Of a stretch of DNA of 64,000 nucleotides, positions 10,004 through 18,287 are shown piece after piece. The DNA is from Planctomycetota bacterium. Lineage in GTDB: Bacteria > Planctomycetota > B15-G4. The translations under genes and the position numbers were made by a program. A model generated the notes under the pieces. That model had not been told where the DNA came from. It worked only from the letters and a program-made list of their open reading frames with translations, and did no database searches. The stretch covers positions 1 through 64,000 of the forward strand of contig JAJDEP010000003.1 of the NCBI GenBank assembly GCA_029259715.1, given 5' to 3'. The first letter of the stretch is position 1. Each line of letters begins with the position of its first letter.

Positions 10004-12727
10004 TTAGGACAGCTGGCGGGGCAACACGAGCATCGCGAGGAGCACCACAACGGCGGCGAGGGACAGCATCAGGCCCTTGTCGACGCTGCCCGGTGAGTAG
10101 ACGAACTGCACCTCATGCCGCCCTGCGGGCACGCGCACGGCCTGCCAGGCCACGTCGCAGGGCTGGGTCGGGGTCGCCTCGCCGCCGTCGATGGAGGCGG
10201 TCCAGTCCTCGTTCCAGTTCTCGGCCAACACCAGCAGGGCCGGCCCGCTGGCCTCCACTTCGACCCGGATCCGGCTCCCGGCGTGCTCGACGACCCGCGC
10301 CACGCCACGCCCCCCCAGGGGCTCGCTGGGCATCTCCTCGAGGAAGGCGAATTCCGCGGGGTCCATGCGCTCCAGCTCACCGGCCCGGGCGGGGTCGAGC
10401 AGGGCCCAGCGCCCCACCACAAAGGCCCGCCCGAGGTTCTCGGTGTTCTCCCACACGGTTACCTCGCTGCTGTGCACCCGCTCGAAACCCGGGATGTCGG
10501 ACAGGTCGGTGTCGTTCGCCGTGAGCACGTAACGCACGTCGAGGGCGTCGAAGCGCGGGTTGCCGTAGTCCACCACCGAGCGGTCGAAGCTAAAGCTCCC
10601 GAAGTGGTCCATGTCCATCACGGTGATGAGCCACTGGTAGGTGCGCTGGTAGCCGATGTTGTCGTAGCTGAGCAGGTGGTCGACGCCGGCCATGAACTGG
10701 GTCTCGGGCGGCAGGATGGTGCCTTCGGTAAAGATGCGGAACGGTCCCGGCTGGGCCTGCAGGAAGTCCACGGTGCGCGTCGGCGGGTAGAGCTGGTCGG
10801 CCGGGCTCCCGAGGTTCCAGCGCTCGCCGAACCCCGCCATGTCGACGACGACCACGGCCACGCACAGCCCGGCGGCGAGGGCATCGCGGCGCAGGCACAG
10901 CACGGCCAGGGCCAGCAGCGCCAGGGCCGCCGCGAGCAGGTCGCGCGACGTCAGCTGGTGCTTGCGCTTGATGATCAGCGGCTGGTCGGCGAGGAGTTGC
11001 GGGACCTGCCCTGGCGACCAGAGCTCGGCGCGCAGGCGGTGGTTGCCCTCCTGCGCGCGCTGGGCCACGAAGCGCGAGACGTGAGGTTCGCCGTTCGGGC
11101 CGGGCGCCGCCGGACCGCTGCGCAGGAGCTTGCCGTCGATGCTGATGCGCAGGTCGCGCACCGGCGCGCTCAGCGGCACCTCGATGGGGATCGGCTTGTC
11201 GCCGAGATGCACCGCGTAGGCCGCCGGAGACGTCAGCTCGGCCACGACCGTGCTGCCGCCCATGGGCTCGACGGGCAGCGACAACACCCAGCCGCTGGCC
11301 GCCAGGGCCACCGCCACCACGCTGCCCACCCGCAACATCCCCAGGGCGTGTCCAGGCTTGGCCCCGGGCCCGGTGAGCACGTCGAGGACCTTCGCCCCGC
11401 CGCAGGCCACCACGAAGCCCACGGGCCCGAGCAGCCGGGTGGAGCCCACTTCGCCCAGACCCGGGAGGGCCCGCACGAGACTCTCCGCGCCGGGCATGTG
11501 GAAGGCCGCGCCCCACAGCAGCAGGGCGATCCAGGCGAAGAAGCGCACGAAGCCGCCCCCCAGTCCGACCACCGCCCCGAGGGAGAGCAGGATCAGCGGC
11601 AGCACGCCGGCATACCCCGCATTGAGACCGGGATAGTCCTGGGCCGCCGTGAAGGCCCCGCCGTCCACCGGCGACCCGTAGAGGTTGGGCAACACCACCG
11701 ACGAGGCCGCCAGAGCCATGCCCATGCGGCGCGCCATGACGGCCACGACGAAGATGCCCACGACCGCCAGCAGCATCTTGGTCAGGCTGCCGTCGCTGCT
11801 GGCGCGCAGCACGAGCGCGGCGAACAGGAAGAACGCCGTGAATATGCCCGCCGCCGCCCAACTCATGCCGCTCGAGTCGGCGGCGGCCTTGAGGTCGCGC
11901 AGCACCAGCCCGTGACTCTCGAAGGCGTAGTCGAGGAAGGGCAACCATTGGATGGCCGAGAGCAACACCGCCAGCACGGCCACGCCCATGCACAGCCACC
12001 GGCCGTGGCTGTCCCACAGTCGCCACAGGGCCCACAACCCCGCCACCATGGCGGCGATCAGCCCCGTCTCGGGATGCCCGCCGAAGACGAGCATCGAGAA
12101 GGCCAGGGCCAGCAGCGCGAGGCGTCGGCGACTGCGATCGTTGACGACCAGTTCGACGGCCCAGAAGCAGGCGGGCAGGGCCACCAGGGTGTGCGCCAGG
12201 GCGTACTGCAACCAGAGCACCTGGTGCCCGCCGAAGCCAAAGGCCACGGCTCCGAACAGCGAGGCCGGCACCGACAGACCGAGCCGGCGCAGGAACAGCC
12301 AGGTGAACAGGGCCGACAAGATCAGCGTGGCCAGCCCCTGCAGCAGCGGCACCTGCTCCAGGGGCACGAAGGCCGCGAGCAGGGTCAGCGGATGGAAGAG
12401 CGAACTCGTGATGTTGCCCAGGAAGGGCTGTCCGCCGCCGGCCCGCGAGGTCCAGAGGGGGTCGGCCTCGCCCTGGTAGACCCGGGCCGCATGGGCCAGA
12501 TAGGGATAGTAGATCCGGGACTGATCGACCACGCTGCGGTTGTGGGGCGCGCTCGCGTCGAGGCCCATCTCCTGGAGAGCAGCCGCCCAGGGCGGGTTGT
12601 CGCCCAGATTGGAGCCATCGACCAGGACCCGGTCGGCTCCCAGACCATCCCTCAGGAGGAAGGCGGCAAGGGCCGAAAACAGGAGCAGGGCCGCACCCGT
12701 CAGCAGACGTCCCGTTGAAGGCGTCAC
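10004..12727 (-). CDS. YfhO-like polytopic membrane protein (candidate GT-C transferase), copy 1
   Basis: 907 residues with one N-terminal helix, a polar loop, then about a dozen hydrophobic segments, a large periplasm-type domain and a final helix. The C-terminus has the YfhO-family pattern NWNEDWTASIDGG, then VRVPAGRHEVQFVYSPG before the last helix. Near residue 85-120 is the typical GGGQPFLGNI..LFHPL motif. Bacillus YfhO is a GT-C-type enzyme that moves a sugar from undecaprenyl phosphate to lipoteichoic acid. I start at GTG 12727 with GAGG seven bases upstream. A GT2 polyprenyl-phosphate sugar synthase-like gene is divergent 78 bases away. The acceptor is unknown. Confidence 0.8.
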   Translation of the reverse strand: MTPSTGRLLTGAALLLFSALAAFLLRDGLGADRVLVDGSNLGDNPPWAAALQEMGLDASAPHNRSVVDQSRIYYPYLAHAARVYQGEADPLWTSRAGGGQPFLGNITSSLFHPLTLLAAFVPLEQVPLLQGLATLILSALFTWLFLRRLGLSVPASLFGAVAFGFGGHQVLWLQYALAHTLVALPACFWAVELVVNDRSRRRLALLALAFSMLVFGGHPETGLIAAMVAGLWALWRLWDSHGRWLCMGVAVLAVLLSAIQWLPFLDYAFESHGLVLRDLKAAADSSGMSWAAAGIFTAFFLFAALVLRASSDGSLTKMLLAVVGIFVVAVMARRMGMALAASSVVLPNLYGSPVDGGAFTAAQDYPGLNAGYAGVLPLILLSLGAVVGLGGGFVRFFAWIALLLWGAAFHMPGAESLVRALPGLGEVGSTRLLGPVGFVVACGGAKVLDVLTGPGAKPGHALGMLRVGSVVAVALAASGWVLSLPVEPMGGSTVVAELTSPAAYAVHLGDKPIPIEVPLSAPVRDLRISIDGKLLRSGPAAPGPNGEPHVSRFVAQRAQEGNHRLRAELWSPGQVPQLLADQPLIIKRKHQLTSRDLLAAALALLALAVLCLRRDALAAGLCVAVVVVDMAGFGERWNLGSPADQLYPPTRTVDFLQAQPGPFRIFTEGTILPPETQFMAGVDHLLSYDNIGYQRTYQWLITVMDMDHFGSFSFDRSVVDYGNPRFDALDVRYVLTANDTDLSDIPGFERVHSSEVTVWENTENLGRAFVVGRWALLDPARAGELERMDPAEFAFLEEMPSEPLGGRGVARVVEHAGSRIRVEVEASGPALLVLAENWNEDWTASIDGGEATPTQPCDVAWQAVRVPAGRHEVQFVYSPGSVDKGLMLSLAAVVVLLAMLVLPRQLS

Positions 12728-12805
12728 GAAGGCCTCGCTACGATTCCTCGCCCGCCCAGAAACGGTTGGGTTCCGCCAGCCCACCCGTCCCCGTCGGCCT
12801 CATCC

Positions 12806-13528
12806 ATGATCAGCGCCGTCATCCCGGTCTACAACGAGGCAGGTTGCCTCCGTGAACACGTGCCGGCATTGTCCGAAATCCTGACGGCGATCGCAGGTGA
12901 GGACTGGGAAATCCATCTCGTCGACGACGGCAGCGATGACGGCACGGGCGAGATCATCGACGCCCTGGCCGTGCATCCACGCCTGTTCGGCCACCACCAT
13001 GCCGAAAATCGGGGCAAAGGAGCGGCCGTCCGGACCGGCGTCCTGGCCACCCGCGGCGATCGGGTGCTCTTCCTCGATGCCGATATGTCGACGCCGCTCG
13101 AGACGCTGCACCTGTTCATGCAGGCCATCGACCAGGGCGCCGACGTGGTGGTGGGCAACCGCAAGAGCAACGAGGCCACCATCGAGCGGTGGCAGCCGCC
13201 GATCCGCACCTGGCTGGGGCTCGGCTTCACCCGACTCGCCAATGGGCTGATGGGCCTCTCGATCTCCGACTACACCTGCGGCTTCAAGCTCTTCCGGGGC
13301 GAGGCCGCCCGCGCCGTCTTCGCCGAGATGGAGACCGAGCGCTGGAGCTTCGACGTCGAGGCCCTGGCCCGCTGTGCCCGCCGGGGACTCGTCCTGACCG
13401 AGGTCCCCGTCCGCTGGCACCACGTCGACGACACCCGCGTCCGGGTGCTCCGGGACGTGATCGGGTCCTTCATGGAATTGTTGGCGATCCGTCGCCGGCT
13501 TGGCCGAATCCGTCCGGGAGCGGCATGA
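12806..13528 (+). CDS. GT2 glycosyltransferase, polyprenyl/dolichyl-phosphate sugar synthase type
   Basis: 240 residues with the GT-A fold order. IPVYNEAG opens the nucleotide-binding domain, LVDDGSDDGTG (Asp40/Asp41) follows, and FLDADMSTP (Asp91, Asp93) is the metal-binding DxD. NRGKGAAVRTG, DYTCGFKLF and WSFDVEAL are characteristic of dolichyl-phosphate glucose/mannose synthases and bacterial counterparts, which load a sugar on a lipid phosphate. There is no C-terminal membrane helix, unlike CsbB/GtrB. Its neighbour on the other strand is the YfhO-like protein, a natural user of such lipid-linked sugars (inference). Confidence 0.88.
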   Translation: MISAVIPVYNEAGCLREHVPALSEILTAIAGEDWEIHLVDDGSDDGTGEIIDALAVHPRLFGHHHAENRGKGAAVRTGVLATRGDRVLFLDADMSTPLETLHLFMQAIDQGADVVVGNRKSNEATIERWQPPIRTWLGLGFTRLANGLMGLSISDYTCGFKLFRGEAARAVFAEMETERWSFDVEALARCARRGLVLTEVPVRWHHVDDTRVRVLRDVIGSFMELLAIRRRLGRIRPGAA

Positions 13529-13592
13529 TGGTCGCCCCCCGCCGATCGGCACCCCGACCCCACGCCTCCCTCCCCCCGTTCCCGGGCCCCCG

Positions 13593-15023
13593 ATGACCGC
13601 CTCCCCACCGACCGCCACCGCCAAGCGAGTCGTCGTCGTCGGCGGCGGCCTGGCCGGGCTCTCCTGCGCCCAGCGCTTCTCCGAAGCCGGCTGGCAGGTG
13701 ACCGTGCTCGAGGCCGAACACCACGTGGGCGGGCTGGCCTCGTCGTTCACCGAGGACGGCTACACCTTCGACCTCGGTCCCCACCGCCTCTACAGCAACC
13801 TTGACGCGCTCAACGAGCACTTCAAGCGGGTGCTGAATGGCAACTGGGACTACCGCAACCGCCTCTCGCGCATCTTCATGAAGAAGCGCTTCTTCGACTA
13901 CCCGCTGAAGGTCGGCAACGTCCTCACGAGTCTGTCGCCCTGGTTGTTGTTCCGTTCGTTCTGGGACTACATGGCCGTGCGTCTGCGCAACGCCATCCGC
14001 CCCATCCCGGACGACAACTTCGAGAACTGGGTGGTCAAGCGCTTCGGCAAGACGCTCTACGACCTGTTCTTCGGCACCTACACACGCAAGGCCTGGGGCA
14101 TCCCCTGCACCCAGATCGCCTCCGACTGGGCCAGCCAGCGCATCAGCCAGCTCAACCTGCTCGACACGGTGAAGAAGACGGTCTTCCGGCCCAAGGGCGA
14201 CGTGCGCAGCCTGGTCACGCGCTTCCTCTACCCGAAGACGGGCGGGATCGGTGAGCTCTCGGAGGGCTATCGCCGCCTCATCGAGGCCGACGGCAACACG
14301 GTCACCACGGGCGCCCGGGTGACCCAGTTCGACACGGCCGACGGCCGCATCGCCCGCGCCCACTACGACCATGACGGCGCGAGCCACACCATCGAGGCCG
14401 ACCTGTTCATCAGCACGGTGCCGCTCACGGCCCTGGCGCCGATCCTGGGCGAGTCCCAGCCCGCGGCCGTCACCCAGGCCGTGGCCGACCTCAAGCACAA
14501 GGCCATCGTCTTCTGCTACCTCAAGCTCGACCGGCCCCAGGTCACGCCCGACCATTGGGTCTACATCCCGGAAGAGCATATCGCGATCCACCGCATCAGC
14601 GAGTTCACCAACTTCAGCAAGGAGTGCGCGCCCGAGGGCAAGACCATGGTGTGCGCCGAGATCACCTCCACCATCGGTGACAAGTACTGGACCATGGACG
14701 ACAGCGACCTGCTCAAGCTCGCCTCGGACAACCTGGTGACGCTGGGGCTGCTGCAGGCAGGCGAGGTGCTGGAAGGCGGCTTCGTGCGCCGCATCGACTA
14801 CGCCTATCCGATCTACGACCTGACCTACCGCGTCAACGTGAAGACCCTGACCGACTTCATGAAGTCGTTCGACAACTTCATCTCCACCGGACGGCAGGGA
14901 CTGTTCCGCTACGGCAACATGGACCACTCGGTCGCCATGGGCCACGCGGTCGCCCGCCGGGTCCTCTCCACCGACGACGTCGACCACGCCCAGATCGCCG
15001 CCGAGGACGAGTACTTCGGGTGA
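13593..15023 (+). CDS. FAD-dependent amine oxidase / UDP-galactopyranose mutase-like protein
   Basis: 476 residues. VVVVGGGLAGLSCAQRF (about residues 13-29) is the dinucleotide-binding fold, followed by LEAEHHVGGLASS and DLGPHRLYS, as in protoporphyrinogen oxidase-like and UDP-galactopyranose mutase-like flavoproteins. The central part contains FGTYTRKAWGIP, common in the glycan-cluster members of this group. I start at ATG 13593, just before the Rossmann strand. The stop overlaps the next methyltransferase start as GTGA. Context with GT2 and methyltransferase genes suggests a sugar- or lipid-modifying redox step. Substrate unknown. Confidence 0.82.
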   Translation: MTASPPTATAKRVVVVGGGLAGLSCAQRFSEAGWQVTVLEAEHHVGGLASSFTEDGYTFDLGPHRLYSNLDALNEHFKRVLNGNWDYRNRLSRIFMKKRFFDYPLKVGNVLTSLSPWLLFRSFWDYMAVRLRNAIRPIPDDNFENWVVKRFGKTLYDLFFGTYTRKAWGIPCTQIASDWASQRISQLNLLDTVKKTVFRPKGDVRSLVTRFLYPKTGGIGELSEGYRRLIEADGNTVTTGARVTQFDTADGRIARAHYDHDGASHTIEADLFISTVPLTALAPILGESQPAAVTQAVADLKHKAIVFCYLKLDRPQVTPDHWVYIPEEHIAIHRISEFTNFSKECAPEGKTMVCAEITSTIGDKYWTMDDSDLLKLASDNLVTLGLLQAGEVLEGGFVRRIDYAYPIYDLTYRVNVKTLTDFMKSFDNFISTGRQGLFRYGNMDHSVAMGHAVARRVLSTDDVDHAQIAAEDEYFG

Positions 15024-15976
15024 CGGACCCCGTCGCCGGCAACGACGCGGCGAGCGGCAGCGGGTCGGCCGGAGGTCACGGGTCGGCCGGCGGCAACGGT
15101 TTCCGTGAGCTGCCCTGCTACATGTGCGGCGCGACGGACGAGGAGTTGAAATTCGACGACGGACCCTACCGGGTGGTCGAGTGCCGGCGCTGCAGCCACG
15201 TCTACGTGAACCCGCGCCTGTCGTCCGAGCGCCTGCACGAGATGTACCAGGAGGAGTACTGGGAGTCCGATCGCGCCAAGGACTTCGGCTACACCGAGTA
15301 CCTGCGCGAGAAGCCGCTCTACGAGCGCACCTACCGGCGCCGGGCCGAGATCATCGAACGCTACAAGCGCGGCTTCACCGGACGTGTTTTAGACGTCGGG
15401 TGCGCCGCCGGCTTCTTCCTCTCGGTCATGCAGGAGCGGGGCTGGGAGACCACCGGCGTCGAGATCTCCGGGAAGATGGTCGAGTACGCCCGCGAGGAGG
15501 GCGGCCTGCCCGACGTGCGCCACGGCGACCTGCTCTCCGTCGACCTGCCCGAGCAGACCTTCGACGTGATCACCTTCTGGGACGTCATCGAGCACCTCGA
15601 GGACCCGGTCGCCCACCTCGCCCGGGCCCGGGACCTGCTGCACCGCAACGGGCTGCTCCTGATCGAGACCCAGAACGTGCGCGCCGGGTTCGCCCGCCTG
15701 CTCGGCAAGAAGTGGCAGCACTACAAGCACGAGGAGCACCTCTACCACTTCCACCCCGCGACCCTCGCGGCCCTGGTGGAGCAGGCCGGCCTCGAGATCG
15801 TGGAGAACACGCCGCGCCATGGCGGCAAGTACGTCTCCTTCGGATTCATCCAGGAGCGCGTCGGCAAGCTGCATCCGGTCATGTCGGTGCTCGCCTCGCC
15901 GCTCAAGCTGGTCGGGGGCAAGACCCTGTACCTCAACTTCCGCGACGAGATGGTCGCCCTCTGCAAGAAGCGCTGA
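15020..15976 (+). CDS. Class I SAM methyltransferase with N-terminal zinc-ribbon
   Basis: 318 residues, start GTG 15020. Residues 33-58 hold CYMC and CRRC, a CxxC-x18-CxxC zinc-ribbon. The class I fold starts at about residue 121 with GRVLDVGCAAGFFL (SAM-binding motif I) and continues with FDVITFWDVIEHLEDP. This architecture is common in polysaccharide clusters, where the enzyme methylates a sugar. The Leu codon at 15389-15391 is TTA, rare in such G+C-rich DNA. Coupled to the flavoprotein upstream; the next methyltransferase begins three bases after its stop. Confidence 0.87.
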   Translation: MTDPVAGNDAASGSGSAGGHGSAGGNGFRELPCYMCGATDEELKFDDGPYRVVECRRCSHVYVNPRLSSERLHEMYQEEYWESDRAKDFGYTEYLREKPLYERTYRRRAEIIERYKRGFTGRVLDVGCAAGFFLSVMQERGWETTGVEISGKMVEYAREEGGLPDVRHGDLLSVDLPEQTFDVITFWDVIEHLEDPVAHLARARDLLHRNGLLLIETQNVRAGFARLLGKKWQHYKHEEHLYHFHPATLAALVEQAGLEIVENTPRHGGKYVSFGFIQERVGKLHPVMSVLASPLKLVGGKTLYLNFRDEMVALCKKR

Positions 15977-15979
15977 GCC

Positions 15980-16774
15980 TTGGACCGCGAAGCCTTCAAG
16001 CAGTTCGCCACGCTCGAGCAGGGCCACTGGTGGTTCCAGGGCCGGCGCCGCCTGTACGTGCCGCTCATCGCCGAGATCCAGGGCCGCGACCGCGGCATGC
16101 AGGCGGAGCCCCGCGGGCTCACCGTGCTCGACGTGGGCTGCGGCACGGGTGGTTTCCTCGCACCGCTGTCGAGCTTCGGCCCGGTCACCGGCGTCGAACT
16201 CGACGAGCCCGCCCTCGAGTGGTGCCGCGACCGCAACCTGCCACGGCTGCTGCGCGCGCAGTCGGACGACCTGCCCCTCCCGGACGCATCCGTCGACCTG
16301 ATCTGCATGTTCGACGTCATCGAGCACACGCCCGACGATCGGGCCGTCCTGCGCGAGGCGCTGCGGGTGCTGCGCCCGGGCGGACACATCGCCGTCTCGG
16401 TGCCGGCCTACCAGTGGCTCTACACCAACAACGACAAGGTCGCCCACCACTTCCGCCGTTACACCCTGGGCGGTCTGACCGAGCGTCTCGGCACGGCCGG
16501 CTTCGAGCTGCGCAAGTCCACCTACGTGAACTTCATCCTCGGGCTGGGGATCATCCCGGTGGTGGCCTTGATCCGCTGCAAGCAGAAGCTCTTCGGCGTG
16601 CGCAACGCCGGCGCCACCAACCTCACCGTGCGGGTCCCGCGGATGCTCAATGCCCTGCTGGCCTGGGTCTTCGCGAGCGAGCGTCACCTGTTGCGCTGGC
16701 TCTCGGCGCCGTTTGGCCACAGCGTCTTCGCCGTCGCCCGCAAGCCACCGACGGCCGACACCTCGGATGGCTGA
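15980..16774 (+). CDS. Class I SAM methyltransferase
   Basis: 264 residues, starting with TTG 15980. MDREAFKQFATLEQGHWWF is a typical N-terminus of this methyltransferase group. Motif I is LTVLDVGCGTGGFL (about residues 48-60); LPLPDASVDLICMFDVIEH follows, then VLRPGGHIAVSVPAY. A hydrophobic stretch near residue 175-190 may touch the membrane. It is the second of two adjacent methyltransferases and overlaps the next membrane-protein gene by eight bases. Probably acts on a sugar or lipid intermediate; the target is unknown. Confidence 0.85.
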   Translation: MDREAFKQFATLEQGHWWFQGRRRLYVPLIAEIQGRDRGMQAEPRGLTVLDVGCGTGGFLAPLSSFGPVTGVELDEPALEWCRDRNLPRLLRAQSDDLPLPDASVDLICMFDVIEHTPDDRAVLREALRVLRPGGHIAVSVPAYQWLYTNNDKVAHHFRRYTLGGLTERLGTAGFELRKSTYVNFILGLGIIPVVALIRCKQKLFGVRNAGATNLTVRVPRMLNALLAWVFASERHLLRWLSAPFGHSVFAVARKPPTADTSDG

Positions 16775-17639
16775 GAACGAGCTGACCCGGGCGTTCGAGC
16801 GTGAGGGCGCGCCGGCCGCCATCCTGGGCCCGAGCGCCGCCCTGTGGTTCGTGGTCGGCGCCCTGTTCATCGTCGAGGGACTTTGGGGCTCGTCCGGTGA
16901 GATCCCCCGGCTCTCGCTGCCCGTCGCCGGGAACGCCTTCGCCACCCTGGTGTTGCCCGACGCCTTCGGGACGGCGGCACAGGTCGAGGCCGCCCTGCCG
17001 CGGCTCGCGCTGCTCCCGCCGGGCACCGCCGAGATCCAGTCGTGGTACGTGGGCCTGCTCCCGTTGTTCCTGGGGCTGGCCGGACTCCTGGGCCGCAAGC
17101 CAAGCGCTGACATCCGCAGCGCGGGCCTGGTGTTCGTGCTCATCGGCCTGATCGCCAACCTGTTGCCCGAGGCGGCGCAGTGGATCGTGCGCGGATGGAA
17201 CCCGCGCGGCATGGTCGCCTTCGGACTCTTGTGGTCCGCCATCACCGGCATGTGGGTCTGCGCCGGCACGACCGCCTCTGGCGACGATCGCGTGCGCCCT
17301 CGGGGCCTCGCCGCCGTGGCCGCCCTGGGCCTGCTCACGACCCTCGCCATCGCTGCCCTGAGCGCCGGCGCCGGCACCCCGCCGAGCGTCCTCGCGGGGC
17401 TGCTCGACCGCCTTCCCGAAGCCGAACGCGCGGCCTACCTGGCCTCGCCCGAATTGCTGGCGGCCAGCGCCGAGCACGTGCGCGGCGTGCTCGATCGGGC
17501 CGCGGTCACGGCCTTCATGAGCACCGTGACCCTGCTTTGGTTCCTCAAGCGCCGCGACGGACTCTCGGCCTGGGGCGTGGTGATCATCGCGACGGCCGAC
17601 CTGATCTGGCACCACCTGGGCGCCCCCGGCCTGGGTTAG
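16767..17639 (+). CDS. Polytopic membrane protein of unknown family
   Basis: 290 residues with six to seven predicted membrane helices, for example AALWFVVGALFIVEGLW near residue 25 and GVVIIATADLIW near the end. A long loop after the first helix and another before the last two helices (ending with LLAASAEHV) are probably soluble. I do not recognise it. It overlaps the upstream methyltransferase by eight bases, so a role with the modification enzymes is inferred. ATG 16767 is the only sensible start; the preceding frame is non-coding. It converges on the next gene nine bases away. Confidence 0.65.
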   Translation: MAENELTRAFEREGAPAAILGPSAALWFVVGALFIVEGLWGSSGEIPRLSLPVAGNAFATLVLPDAFGTAAQVEAALPRLALLPPGTAEIQSWYVGLLPLFLGLAGLLGRKPSADIRSAGLVFVLIGLIANLLPEAAQWIVRGWNPRGMVAFGLLWSAITGMWVCAGTTASGDDRVRPRGLAAVAALGLLTTLAIAALSAGAGTPPSVLAGLLDRLPEAERAAYLASPELLAASAEHVRGVLDRAAVTAFMSTVTLLWFLKRRDGLSAWGVVIIATADLIWHHLGAPGLG

Positions 17640-17648
17640 CGGGCCTCG

Positions 17649-18287
17649 TCAACCCCCGCGACCGAGCACCAGACGCAGGCGGGCGGTGGCGAGCAGCAGG
17701 GCGCCGGCGCACCAGAGCAGGGCATGACCGGCGCCGGCGGCTCCCTGCAGGTCGCCCAGGCGCGGCAGCAACCACGCGGCCGGCGGCGCCACCTCGGCCA
17801 ACCACGGCCGCAGGTGCGCCGCCACCAGCAGCAACCAGAGACCCGGTACCAGCAGGTGCCGTTCGAACCAGGCGCCCAGCGCCAGGCCGCCGGCGCACAG
17901 CACCAGCAGCTGCAGCCCCAGCGCGAGGGGCGTCCCCGGCAGACTGCCGCTGGCCCAGGCCGCCGCCACCACGGTGGGCGCGATGGCCAGCCCCAGGCCG
18001 ATCCAGCGCTGCAGCAGGGCGAGTCCGCCTCCACGCGCCACCCGCAAGGTCAACAACCCGCGCCGGGCGTCACGGCCCACCTCCAGGGGCTCGGCCAGCG
18101 AGAGCGCCAGGGCGCCGGCGAAGAGCAGCGAGCCCGCCCGCACCTCGTCGACGAAGCCCTCCGAACCACCGAGGGCCTGCGAGGCCAGGCGCGTGCCCAG
18201 CGCCGCCGCCCCCATCGACACGAGCACCACCGGGATCGCCGTGGGAGCCGCCCAGGTGCGCACGAGCACCGAGCGCACGGCGTTCAC
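17649..18287 (-). CDS. Hydrophobic membrane protein of unknown function
   Basis: 212 residues. GTG 18287 overlaps the upstream methyltransferase stop as GTGA, which decides this start. The product has five to six hydrophobic segments rich in Leu and Ala, such as AIPVVLVSMGAAALGTRLA near the N-terminus and LQLLVLCAGGLALGAWF in the middle, with a short Arg-rich tail. A weak likeness to ABC permease-type membrane proteins is visible, but no ATPase gene is adjacent. The function cannot be assigned; coupling to the methyltransferase is the only clue. Confidence 0.6.
   Translation of the reverse strand: MNAVRSVLVRTWAAPTAIPVVLVSMGAAALGTRLASQALGGSEGFVDEVRAGSLLFAGALALSLAEPLEVGRDARRGLLTLRVARGGGLALLQRWIGLGLAIAPTVVAAAWASGSLPGTPLALGLQLLVLCAGGLALGAWFERHLLVPGLWLLLVAAHLRPWLAEVAPPAAWLLPRLGDLQGAAGAGHALLWCAGALLLATARLRLVLGRGG

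Noticed and set aside
10115-12718. 867-codon plus-strand frame opposite the YfhO-like gene
   Set aside because: Low-complexity Gln/His/Arg composition; the opposite strand has helices and family motifs.
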